Of a DNA stretch of 22,911 bases, positions 15,928-22,911 are shown one piece after another. How positions within the stretch are numbered: the stretch's first letter is position 1; the number at the start of each line of letters is the position of its first letter. The notes beneath the pieces are model-generated. The model was not told where the DNA came from and made no database searches. It saw only the letters and a list, made by a program, of their open reading frames with translations. Source of the stretch: an uncultured Parasphingopyxis sp. Lineage in GTDB: Bacteria > Pseudomonadota > Alphaproteobacteria > Sphingomonadales > Sphingomonadaceae. The stretch lies in contig CAJQMX010000171.1 in assembly GCA_905479515.1 (NCBI GenBank), positions 1 to 22,911 on the forward strand, in the 5' to 3' direction. Position numbers and translations under genes: made by a program.

Positions 15928-17046
15928 TTAAAGTGATGCGACAATCGCCAAGGTCGGATCGCCATTTCCGAACCGGATACGCGACCAGGCGTCGCGAATG
16001 GCATCGGCCCCGCGCACAGCATCGATCGTCAGCCAATCCCGCGAGGCGCCAATGAAATCGCGTGTGGCTCCCGCGAGCGCGGCATCGAAGCCGACGGGAC
16101 CCAGTTCGGCAGCCACTGCGATGATGGCATCTGGCGCGAAAAAAAGTTCCTCATCGGGATTTTTGGCGCTTAGTGCCCCCTCATCCCGCCCATGGGTCAT
16201 ACCCACGCGACAAAGATGGGCTGGCTGCGACGAGTCGTAGAGGCGGTCGAGCAATGTCTGGTTTCCTGCAAAGTCAACAATCGCCGCGCCGGAAGCGGTC
16301 GGCAGCGCGTCATAGCTGGCAACCTCATCAAAGATGCCGAGACCGGCAATTGCGGCGATGTGCCGTTCCGACGTGAGCCCGACCGTCCTGATCCCCGGAC
16401 GATTACGGCGCAACAACCAGCCGAGGCCGAGCGCGGTCTTGCTCGACGCGCTGGTAATGACCACGGTGTCGCTGCCCCGGGCATTGGTTCGTCCAACCAA
16501 CCTGTCGAGCAGGAAGGATGTAATGAATAATGGACGGATGACCGACTGCCGGTCCTCTGTCCCTGGTGCATGGATCGGGTCTGCCATAACACGGAAATAG
16601 CTGTTGTAAGCGGGTGGCAGCGAACGCCGATGCGGTGAATTCTCTACAATCAGCCGGGCATTGATCCGGCCGGGTTCCAGCACCGCATTCGATGCCATCG
16701 GCCAGAGGCCGTAAAGGCGTTCGCCCGGCGCAACTCCCGCATGGCTGGTTTCAACAACGGTCGCGAAGCCCCAGACCGGGACCATGCCCCAGGGTTCGGG
16801 TCTGGGAAAGAGCGACCAATAGCCGAATCGATCGCCGAGCAGCACATATGTCAGATTGTTTGCGCTGAGGCTGAAGCAATCAATGGCAAGCCGAACCTGT
16901 CCGTCCCGCAAGGGTGGTTCCGGTTCGTTGTGAAGGATGGTCAATTCGCCGGGAAGAAATCTCCCACGATCGACAACAAGACTGCCGGCTCCGACGCTCT
17001 GCAATGACTTTCCCCTGCCTGTTGCGTATCGTTGCGACGAGCGCAC
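15928..17046 (-). CDS. DUF2855 family protein (MDR/quinone-oxidoreductase-like)
   Basis: A protein of up to 372 residues. GQVRLAIDCFSLSANNLTYVLLGDRFGYW, here split as GQVRLAIDCFSLSANNLTY and GDRFGYWSLFP, followed by VPVWGFATV and later VVITSASSKTALGLGWLL, matches DUF2855, an uncharacterised branch related to medium-chain dehydrogenases/reductases. The last block resembles a nucleotide-binding loop. Its reaction is unknown; members sit next to catabolic genes. The start is not settled. GTG 17046 gives the longest form but has no clear ribosome binding site, whereas TTG 17004 follows AGGGGAAA at a good distance. A 130-nt gap before it holds an exact operator copy, so it may have its own promoter within the unit. 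Confidence 0.8.
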   Translation of the reverse strand: MRSSQRYATGRGKSLQSVGAGSLVVDRGRFLPGELTILHNEPEPPLRDGQVRLAIDCFSLSANNLTYVLLGDRFGYWSLFPRPEPWGMVPVWGFATVVETSHAGVAPGERLYGLWPMASNAVLEPGRINARLIVENSPHRRSLPPAYNSYFRVMADPIHAPGTEDRQSVIRPLFITSFLLDRLVGRTNARGSDTVVITSASSKTALGLGWLLRRNRPGIRTVGLTSERHIAAIAGLGIFDEVASYDALPTASGAAIVDFAGNQTLLDRLYDSSQPAHLCRVGMTHGRDEGALSAKNPDEELFFAPDAIIAVAAELGPVGFDAALAGATRDFIGASRDWLTIDAVRGADAIRDAWSRIRFGNGDPTLAIVASL

Positions 17047-17113
17047 GACACTGGTTGAGGGGCAAGTTCGACGAAGAACGGACAGGGATCAAACGGCGAA
17101 AATCGAATGGTAA

Positions 17114-17128
17114 TTGCACCTGATGCAA
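17114..17128. promoter_or_regulatory. Operator-like inverted repeat TTGCA-N5-TGCAA
   Basis: TTGC-ACCTGAT-GCAA, with arms extending to TTGCA/TGCAA, lies in the 130-nt gap between the PhoD and DUF2855 genes. Its centre is about 75 nt upstream of the DUF2855 GTG. T-N11-A is kept. The wide gap in an otherwise tight gene run suggests an internal promoter here. Confidence 0.6.
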
Positions 17129-17176
17129 CGGCGCGCGCACGTCCATCCGGTAGCGCGAGCGATGCGGAGCCCGGCG

Positions 17177-18685
17177 TCAGGCGAAACCCGGCCGACCCGT
17201 TTCGATGGAGCGCCGCTCGAGCGAAAAGCAGCGTGCTACAGGGTCTATGAGCGAGCAGATGGCGCGCAGGTCGACGTCGATCCGTTCCGGCGCGACATGG
17301 AGCAAGGCATAGCCAGCATGCGCGTTGTCGTGATAGCAGACATGCGGATTGCGCAGTTGCGCCCCGTCGAACAAGGCCTCCGGTCCGTTGCGCGAGGCAA
17401 GACAGCTCGTCACCACCTCGCTCGCGACGATTTTTGATCTCGGATTGCCGAAATCGGCAAGGACATTGTTCAGCCAAAATGAATGAACATCGCCGCCCAG
17501 CGTTACCGCGTTGCGGACAGTCGGGCGCGCCAGGCTCGCAAGAGCCCGGTTACGGGCTGCCTCATAACCGTCCCACATATCGGACCAGCGGGCGTCGGGG
17601 CCCTGCGGCAGGATGAGGCGTGAAAACAAGGTCTGCTGCGTAACAAGGCTCCAGACAGACTGTTCGCGCGCCAGCCCGGCGTCCAGCCACGCCTCCTGCG
17701 TCGCGCCTAACATCGTCGCATTGGGGTCGGCGATCGCATCACAATCCTGCACCACCTGCCCACCGCGCTTTTCGCCCGAACAAGCCTGAACGCTCCGATA
17801 CTGGCGGGTGTCGAGCATATGCACTGTCGCTAGGCGGCCCCAGCGGAACCGACGATAGAGTTGCAGGCTACCGTCCGGTCGCCAAGCCGAAGGACGCAGG
17901 GGCATATGCTCGAAATAGGCCTGCCAGGCTGCGGTGCGGCGGCGAAGAAAGGCCGCAGGATCGGCCGTTACACCGCCATGCTCGCCAGCATAATCGTTTT
18001 CGACCTCATGATCGTCAAGCGCGACGATGAACGGCATCGCCGCATGGGCGGCGGCCAAGTCTGGATCGGTGCGATAGAGCGCGTGGCGCGCCCGATAGTC
18101 ATCGAGCGTCAGTGGGTCCGGGCTGCCGAACGCACGCACATTGGGACCGTTTCCGAAAGACTTTTCATAGATATAGTCGCCGACCTGCAGGACGGCATCC
18201 ACTCGCTGTTCGATCATATCGCGATAAGCGCTGAACCAGCCATGCTCCCAATGCTGGCACGACGTCAGCGCAAGGCGCAGCTGCTGAGGATCGGCCGCCA
18301 TGGTTGCGGTCCGGCCGACGCGGCTGACCGCATCGCCGAGATGGAAGCGATAGAAAAAGGGACGTCCCGGCGGCAATCCTCGCACTTCCAGATGTGCGGC
18401 ACCGCCGCGCCCGGCTGGCGCGTCGATGCGGCCCGCACGAACGATCTTGCGGAAGTTTTGATCGCTGGCGATTTCATAGCCAAGCTGGACATCTTCGTTC
18501 AGCCCGGTCACCCGCGTCCAAAGAACAAAACCGTCAGTCGCGGGTTCCCCTGACGCCACGCCGAGCGCGAAGGGGTCGCTGACTAGCCGCGGCGCGCGAT
18601 TGGTCGGGGCGGCATGCGCGGCTGCCATGAAGCGGCTGGCGGCCAGTGCTGCCGCCCCGGTGAGAAGCTGACGCCGACCGATCAT
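17177..18685 (-). CDS. PhoD-family alkaline phosphatase/phosphodiesterase, Tat-exported
   Basis: A 502-residue metallophosphoesterase. The N-terminus MIGRRQLLTGAAALAASRF has the twin-arginine pattern and ends near AHA-AP, so it should fold in the cytoplasm and cross by Tat. A PhoD N-terminal domain (DPFALGVASGEPATDGFVLWTR, cited here as DPFALGVASG and GFVLWTRV) precedes the catalytic core: TSCQHWEHGW (141-150, with the Cys that ligates iron in PhoD), QVGDYIYE (167-174), LDDHEVENDY (223-232) and GGDVHSFW (397-404). It hydrolyses phosphate mono- or diesters in the periplasm. Its ATG overlaps the stop of TonB receptor 3 by one base (TGATG, minus strand), so the two are coupled. It may free an imported molecule from phosphate, or serve phosphate supply. 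Confidence 0.92.
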   Translation of the reverse strand: MIGRRQLLTGAAALAASRFMAAAHAAPTNRAPRLVSDPFALGVASGEPATDGFVLWTRVTGLNEDVQLGYEIASDQNFRKIVRAGRIDAPAGRGGAAHLEVRGLPPGRPFFYRFHLGDAVSRVGRTATMAADPQQLRLALTSCQHWEHGWFSAYRDMIEQRVDAVLQVGDYIYEKSFGNGPNVRAFGSPDPLTLDDYRARHALYRTDPDLAAAHAAMPFIVALDDHEVENDYAGEHGGVTADPAAFLRRRTAAWQAYFEHMPLRPSAWRPDGSLQLYRRFRWGRLATVHMLDTRQYRSVQACSGEKRGGQVVQDCDAIADPNATMLGATQEAWLDAGLAREQSVWSLVTQQTLFSRLILPQGPDARWSDMWDGYEAARNRALASLARPTVRNAVTLGGDVHSFWLNNVLADFGNPRSKIVASEVVTSCLASRNGPEALFDGAQLRNPHVCYHDNAHAGYALLHVAPERIDVDLRAICSLIDPVARCFSLERRSIETGRPGFA

Positions 18686-20991
18686 CAGAAGCGCGCCGAC
18701 AAGCGGGCATACCAGGTGCGGCCATTTAGGCCGATCGGCGTTTCCTCGCCCGTAGGAAAGCTGCCGCCGGTCGCCCCGATAAAGGATATCTGGTCGTCTA
18801 TGGTATCGGGGTGAGCATCGAGCAGGTTCTGAACCCCGAAACCCAGACGCACACCATCCAAGATCTTGTAGCCAGCCGACAGATCGATCGTCTCCTTGCC
18901 GCCAAATGTCTGCACGGCGGCGATGGGCTGTGATGTGTAGGTCCCAAACGCCGCCACATTGATGCCAGCGTCAAAATTACCATGCGTCAGGCTGCCTTGA
19001 AAGGTGAATTTCGATTTTGGCTGCGCCTCGGTCACGAAGAGGATCGATTTGGTTCTTAGCAGCGGCAGGGTCGGCAGAACCGGGTTCGGACGAAGCGTGT
19101 CGAGCCGACTGTCGAACCATCCATAGCCGGCGGTCAACGAAAGGCGCGTGTCGGGACCGAGATCGCCTTGCCAGCGCGCAGTCAGTTCGATGCCATGCGT
19201 CGTCGTGTCGATGGCGTTGGTAAAGAAGCGCACTTGCTGGAAATTGGTGATCCCTGCCGCAGCCAATATGTTCACGACCGCCGCACCACCCAATTGCTCG
19301 CTGAGCGCGATCCGGTCTTTGATCCCAATATGGAAATAGTCAGCGGTAAAGGAAAAGCCTTCGATCGGTCCCACGACGATCCCCGCCGTAAAGTTGCGCG
19401 ACCGCTCGGGCTTGAGTTCGCTGGCGCCAAGCGCCTGTGCGACCGGGTCGCTGACCGGCAGCGTCCCGACCGTCACGAGCTGTCCCCCGCTAAGCGCACC
19501 CTGCACCGCGCTGAAAAACTGTTGCTGCAGCGACGGCGCTCTGAATCCCGTTCCTAGCGTGGCGCGAACGGCGGCACCTTCCATCAGCTCAAGCCGTGAG
19601 GTCGCACGCCACGTGGTCTTGCCGCCGAAGTCACCATAATGGTCGTATCGGACTGCTCCACCGAGGAGCAGCGGTTCCAATGGACGCAGTTCGATGTCCA
19701 GAAAAGCGGCCCAAGCATTGCGGCTTTCATTGGTCGGATTGCGAGGATTGAAACCCGCAAAGCCGTCTGCTCCGGTACCAAAATAGGCGCTCGGTTCGCC
19801 GCTGCGGATCTTGTAGGTTTCACGACGATATTGTCCGCCCCCAGCGATATTCCCGCCAGCGAGCAGGGAGTCGAGCGGAAGCGATAAGGTGAAATCAGTC
19901 ACATATTGACGATAGGTCACGCCACCTGAATCAAATGCCGTGGGGCTATCGTTGCCCAGCGACACATTTGCGGTGTCGAACACGCTAAAATCGGCCTTGT
20001 TCGATCCGAACCCCTGGCTGAGATCGGCTTTCAACCGGCCGAAATCGCCGCGCACACCAACGGTAGCGCCGATATCCCAGATTCGTGGTTCGATGACGGG
20101 GAGGAAGCCGTCCGGATGAATGACGGAGTAGCCCGGCACCCGAAAGCCCGCGCCATTGTTGGATATTTTGCGCGTTAGCGTGCTAAAACCATAGATTTCG
20201 CCATTGCTTCCAAGTGGAAGAGCTGTGTCAAGCGCCAGACTGGCAACCGATGCTTTAGGGTCACCGATGCGGTAAGTGACACGGTCAAAGCGTTGGTCGA
20301 TGAATGCCCTGTTGGTCGGCTGTTGGTGCCGCGCCGATGCGCTGATCATCAGGTGCCCGCCGTCGCCGACTGCAAAGCCCGCGCTGGCACTCGCAAGACC
20401 GGTTTCGCCGTCGCCTTCTTCAGTGATGCTTGCGAAAAGCTCGCCACTCGCGCCGCTCGCATTGGATTTCAGGATGATATTGACAACGCCAGCGATGGCG
20501 TCGGACCCATATTGCGCGGCGGCGCCGTCGCGCAATATCTCAATGCGCTCAATCGCACTTTCGGGTATCGTATCGAGATCGACTGCGGCCGATCCGCGGC
20601 CGATGCTGTTGTTGACGTTCAGCACCGCATTGGCATGGCGGCGCTTGCCGTTGATCAGCACTAGGGTCTGATCAGGCGAGAGGCCACGGAGCGTTACCGG
20701 CTTGGTATTCGCCGCCGTTGCCGTGGTTGCGGCGCGGGCAAAATTGACCGACGGCTGCAGGAAGTTTAGCGCGCGGCCAATATCCGGGAAGCCTGTGTCA
20801 GCGATTGTTTCGCCGCTAACGACGTCAACCGGCGCTGAAGATTCGAGCGCCACGCGGCCCGATGCGCGGGTGCCGGTCACGATGATGACATCGCCGGACT
20901 CGCCACTATCTTGCGGCAGCGACTGCGTCTGCCCCTGTGCGCTCCCGGTCGCCAAAACCGCGAACCCTGCCAATGTAACTACATATTTCAT
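18685..20991 (-). CDS. TonB-dependent receptor 3
   Basis: A 768-residue outer-membrane receptor. The signal peptide is MKYVVTLAGFAVLATGSAQG, the TonB box is DVIIVTGTRAS, and the plug has VTLRGLSPDQTLVLINGKRR and EILRDGAAAQYGSDAIAGVV. The barrel ends in TWYARLSARF with a C-terminal Phe. It belongs to a different subfamily from receptors 1 and 2. The frame runs further upstream, but AAAGGGG is well placed only for ATG 20991; ATG 20997 is the near alternative, the same ATGGATATGAAA arrangement as receptor 1. It heads the minus-strand unit, is coupled to PhoD, and has an exact operator copy centred about 87 nt upstream. Confidence 0.92.
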   Translation of the reverse strand: MKYVVTLAGFAVLATGSAQGQTQSLPQDSGESGDVIIVTGTRASGRVALESSAPVDVVSGETIADTGFPDIGRALNFLQPSVNFARAATTATAANTKPVTLRGLSPDQTLVLINGKRRHANAVLNVNNSIGRGSAAVDLDTIPESAIERIEILRDGAAAQYGSDAIAGVVNIILKSNASGASGELFASITEEGDGETGLASASAGFAVGDGGHLMISASARHQQPTNRAFIDQRFDRVTYRIGDPKASVASLALDTALPLGSNGEIYGFSTLTRKISNNGAGFRVPGYSVIHPDGFLPVIEPRIWDIGATVGVRGDFGRLKADLSQGFGSNKADFSVFDTANVSLGNDSPTAFDSGGVTYRQYVTDFTLSLPLDSLLAGGNIAGGGQYRRETYKIRSGEPSAYFGTGADGFAGFNPRNPTNESRNAWAAFLDIELRPLEPLLLGGAVRYDHYGDFGGKTTWRATSRLELMEGAAVRATLGTGFRAPSLQQQFFSAVQGALSGGQLVTVGTLPVSDPVAQALGASELKPERSRNFTAGIVVGPIEGFSFTADYFHIGIKDRIALSEQLGGAAVVNILAAAGITNFQQVRFFTNAIDTTTHGIELTARWQGDLGPDTRLSLTAGYGWFDSRLDTLRPNPVLPTLPLLRTKSILFVTEAQPKSKFTFQGSLTHGNFDAGINVAAFGTYTSQPIAAVQTFGGKETIDLSAGYKILDGVRLGFGVQNLLDAHPDTIDDQISFIGATGGSFPTGEETPIGLNGRTWYARLSARF

Positions 20992-21070
20992 ATCCATCGC
21001 CCCTTTCAAATCGTTGTTCGATTTAGGCGAAAGTGGTCGGCTGCCGTTATTGCATAGGCGGATATCGGTG

Positions 21071-21085
21071 TTGCGAGATACGCAA
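21071..21085. promoter_or_regulatory. Operator-like inverted repeat GTTGCG-N5-CGCAAC
   Basis: TTGC-GAGATAC-GCAA with arms extending to GTTGCG/CGCAAC. It lies upstream of TonB receptor 3 (centre about 87 nt before ATG 20991). Another symmetric element with the same spacing but different letters, TTCG-N7-CGAA, lies at 21017-21031, between it and the gene. Confidence 0.65.
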
Positions 21086-21413
21086 CGCTCATGCATTCAA
21101 ATTGTCATCAAAGGCTATTAGAGTGATTCGTTTCCAACTATTTCGACAGTGAATGAAAACGACCCCTCTTCTGTTGATGATTTGCCGACATGGGCGGAAA
21201 TCGAGGGTAGAGAAACCGAGTAAACGACGGACCTAACCCAGCCCTTTAGAGTCTCTATCTAGTGAGTGGACTTGTAACGGTCGTCTAATCGCATCCCCGT
21301 CAAGAGGGATTTTTCACATATTTCCGCACTCTACGTTTGGAGATCGTAGCGATGGGTAAGCAAATGGTCACGACCGTTTTGTCGTAAACCTGACGTAGAT
21401 TTTGGATCATATT
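21086..21413. other. Intergenic region between TonB receptor 3 and the GFA gene
   Basis: No gene is visible. Composition becomes visibly more AT-rich here. It contains a weak terminator-like element, ATCCC (21293-21297) pairing with GGGAT (21306-21310) followed by TTTT, and 9-nt inverted arms AACGGTCGT (21276-21284) and ACGACCGTT (21370-21378). The promoter for the GFA gene should be here but was not located. Confidence 0.45.
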
Positions 21414-21770
21414 ATGAATGTTTATTCTGGTTCCTGCCACTGTGAGGCGGTCGTTTTTGAAGTTAGTTCTGTGGATATTCTTGACGGTGTATATCGCTGT
21501 AATTGTTCGCTTTGCCGAAAAAAGGGCATCCTAATGAAGGCTGAGCATAAAAGTGCGTTCAAGTTGGTTTCTGGAGCGGACTCACTGCTGTCTTACAAAT
21601 GGAACAAACAGATTGCTGAGCACTTTTTTTGCAAAAAATGCGGTGTTTATACTCATCATAAACGGAGGCGTGATCCGGATCAGATCTGCATAAACTTTGC
21701 TTGCTTGGACGATGTCGCACCACTTCCCGAGGATAAAATTGGTCTCGCAAATGGAGCGAGCCACACCTAA
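21414..21770 (+). CDS. GFA family protein (Mss4-like zinc fold)
   Basis: A 118-residue protein. Cys pairs CHC (8, 10), CNCSLC (29, 31, 34) and CKKC (73, 76) are the zinc ligands of the glutathione-dependent formaldehyde-activating (GFA) family, and INFACLDDVAP is the usual C-terminal strand. The family name is historical; most members have no proven reaction. An in-frame TTG exists at 21402, but ATG 21414 is more likely. Codon use and base composition are visibly lower in GC than the rest of the window, which suggests a separate origin. The stop lies at the edge of an IS5-family fragment; the GLANGASHT ending fits the normal end of the family, so little or nothing is missing. Confidence 0.82.
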   Translation: MNVYSGSCHCEAVVFEVSSVDILDGVYRCNCSLCRKKGILMKAEHKSAFKLVSGADSLLSYKWNKQIAEHFFCKKCGVYTHHKRRRDPDQICINFACLDDVAPLPEDKIGLANGASHT

Positions 21771-22003
21771 AACTTGTCAACAAAGTGGCGCATCCATAGA
21801 CGGATTGATACGATTTGGACGAAGCCAAGGTAGCTGTCGACGGTTTTATCGTACCGTGTTGCAAGGCGTCGAGCGTTTTTGAGTTTGTTGAAGCAACGTT
21901 CGACTATGTTGCGCAAGGCATAGATAGCGGTATCGACGGGTATCTTTATTTTACGGTTCCCCTTGGTCGAGAGGTGGCTCGGGAAAACTGCACAGCGGGA
22001 TAA
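21767..22003 (-). pseudogene. IS5-family transposase, C-terminal fragment
   Basis: Read on the minus strand it gives CAVFPSHLSTKGNRKIKIPV, then ALRNIVERCFNKLKNARRLA, TRYDKTVDSYLGF and SIRLWMRHF before a TAG. This is the conserved C-terminal region of an IS5-family transposase, with the catalytic Glu in NIVERCFNKLK. It is of a different subgroup from the fragment at the left edge of the window. The N-terminal two thirds are absent because the IS3-family element begins at about 22005. Its stop overlaps the end of the GFA gene on the other strand. Confidence 0.82.
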
Positions 22004-22054
22004 GTGGATTTTCTGTCTAACGTCGGCCAGATTGGCCGCATGACAGGAGCATAT

Positions 22055-22369
22055 ATGAGCAAACGACCGCGCCGGAACCACAGTTCGGCATTCAAGGCGA
22101 AGGTGGCATTGGCTGCCGTGAAGGGTGAGAAGACGCTGGCCGAGTTGGCGCAGCAGTTTGACGTTCATCCGAACCAGATCACGACGTGGCGAACGCAGTT
22201 ACTGGAGGGGGCTGCTGGTGTTTTCGGCTCGGCAGGCGCTGCCGCAGCGGCGGAACCGGCGATTGATGTGAAGACGCTGCACGCCAAGATTGGAGAGTTG
22301 ACGCTGGTGAACGATTTTTTGGCCGGAGCGCTCGGGAAGGCGGGACTGTTGCCGAGCGCAAAACGATGA
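22055..22369 (+). CDS. IS3-family transposase OrfA
   Basis: A 104-residue protein with an N-terminal helix-turn-helix (RRNHSSAFKAKVALAAVKG, then TLAELAQQFDVHPNQITTWR) and a leucine-rich C-terminal stretch (LHAKIGELTLVNDFLAGALG) that would form the coiled coil. This is the standard DNA-binding subunit of IS3-family elements. ATG 22055 follows ACAGGAGC at a good distance. The stop overlaps the OrfB ATG (ATGA). Confidence 0.9.
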   Translation: MSKRPRRNHSSAFKAKVALAAVKGEKTLAELAQQFDVHPNQITTWRTQLLEGAAGVFGSAGAAAAAEPAIDVKTLHAKIGELTLVNDFLAGALGKAGLLPSAKR

Positions 22370-22911
22370 TCGCCCGTTCGCACGCGCTTCCGTTGACGCG
22401 GCAGGCACAGGAGCTCGGGATCAGCCGGGGCAGCGTCTATTACCTGCCCAAGCCGGTGTCCGCCGCCGACCTAGCGATCATGCGGCAGATCGACGAGCTG
22501 CACCTGGAGTTTCCGTTTGCAGGCAGCCGAATGCTTCGCGATCTGCTTCGGCAAGAGGGCATCAAGATTGGCCGGCTGCACGTCGCCACCTTGATGAAGA
22601 AGATGGCGATCGAAGCCATCTACCGCCGCCCGAACACTTCGAAGCCGGCTCCAGGGCATAAGATCTACCCGTATTTGCTGCGAGGGCTGCCGATCGTGCG
22701 GCCGGGTCAGGTGTGGGCTACAGACATCACCTACATCCCGATGGCCAAGGGTTTTGTCTATTTGGTGGCTATCGTCGACTGGTTCAGTCGCAAGGTTCTC
22801 TCATGGCGACTATCGATCACGATGGAGGCTGATTTTTGCGTCGAGGCCCTGGAAGAAGCACTGGCCCGCTATGGCAACCCTGAGATATTCAACACCGACC
22901 AGGGCAGTCAG
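22366..22911 (+). CDS. IS3-family transposase OrfB (partial, cut by window edge)
   Basis: The first 182 residues of the catalytic part. A helix-turn-helix-like region (FAGSRMLRDLLRQEGIKIGR) precedes the integrase core, which starts at PGQVWATDITYIPMAKGFVY. Two of the three DDE acids are visible: Asp in WATDITYI and Asp in FNTDQGSQ. The Glu would lie beyond the window. The frame is -1 to OrfA, and A-AAA-C just before the overlap could allow a frameshifted OrfAB fusion. Confidence 0.9.
   Translation, partial: MIARSHALPLTRQAQELGISRGSVYYLPKPVSAADLAIMRQIDELHLEFPFAGSRMLRDLLRQEGIKIGRLHVATLMKKMAIEAIYRRPNTSKPAPGHKIYPYLLRGLPIVRPGQVWATDITYIPMAKGFVYLVAIVDWFSRKVLSWRLSITMEADFCVEALEEALARYGNPEIFNTDQGSQ

Larger units (their letters stand above)
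22005..22911 (+). mobile_element. IS3-family insertion sequence, left part
   Basis: The sequence tggattttctgtctaacg at 22005 onward is the probable left end: IS5-family coding homology stops just before it, and a normal short leader to OrfA follows. The element contains OrfA and the first part of OrfB and leaves the window at its right edge. The right terminal repeat and the target duplication are not visible. Confidence 0.65.

Noticed and set aside
17032..17046. TTGC-N7-GCAC near match at the DUF2855 start
   Set aside because: It overlaps the start codon and coding sequence, and the exact copy at 17114 already lies at the usual distance.
17177..18685. PhoD as the enzyme removing phosphate from 4-phosphoacyl-CoA
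   Set aside because: The twin-arginine signal places it in the periplasm, away from cytoplasmic CoA esters; elimination is better assigned to the dehydrogenase.
20727..20741. Exact TTGC-N7-GCAA match inside the TonB receptor 3 gene
   Set aside because: It lies about 250 nt inside the gene over Ala/Val-rich codons; treated as chance background.
1..22911. CRISPR arrays, tRNA or rRNA genes
   Set aside because: No regularly spaced repeats, tRNA cloverleaf signatures or rRNA sequence were noticed on either strand.

Overview
The window looks like an accessory catabolic island in a GC-rich alphaproteobacterium, most likely a sphingomonad (Sphingopyxis, Sphingobium or Novosphingobium type). This is inferred from three TonB-dependent receptors with DEIVVTA/EIVVTA-type TonB boxes, the spinster-type MFS carrier, the PhoD and SMP-30 relatives, and the IS families. 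No rRNA, tRNA or CRISPR array was seen.

Layout. 1-2278: insertion-sequence debris. It holds an IS5-family transposase tail that landed in an IS91-family relic, then an IS110-family pseudogene broken by a 1-nt insertion and an internal deletion. 2279-7831 (+): enoyl-CoA hydratase, MFS transporter, APH-type kinase, acyl-CoA dehydrogenase, LysR regulator. 7838-10394 (-): acyl-CoA synthetase followed after 1 nt by an SMP-30/gluconolactonase-like hydrolase. 10640-13413 (+): TonB receptor overlapping a PaaI-type thioesterase. 13507-20991 (-): TonB receptor 3, Tat-exported PhoD phosphatase, DUF2855 protein, TonB receptor 2. 21414-22911: a lower-GC GFA-family gene, an IS5-family transposase fragment, and an IS3-family element running off the window.

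How it may work together (inference). The kinase and dehydrogenase are separate versions of the two domains fused in animal ACAD10/ACAD11, and match the LvaA/LvaC pair of Pseudomonas putida levulinate catabolism. That chemistry phosphorylates the 4-hydroxyl of a 4-hydroxyacyl-CoA and removes the phosphate so that beta-oxidation can proceed. A lactonase-like protein (lactone to hydroxy acid), an acyl-CoA synthetase, an enoyl-CoA hydratase and a thioesterase complete a plausible gamma-lactone/4-hydroxyacid route, with TonB receptors and an MFS carrier for uptake. The substrate is unknown.

The most striking unannotated signal is a repeated operator-like inverted repeat, TTGC-N7-GCAA. It contains the LysR-type T-N11-A pattern. 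Exact copies lie in four intergenic gaps, at 4423, 10483, 17114 and 21071, and near matches at 2174 and 10527. The copies sit about 75-98 nt upstream of the kinase, acyl-CoA synthetase, DUF2855, TonB receptor 3 and hydratase starts. This suggests that the single LysR protein controls the whole island as one regulon.
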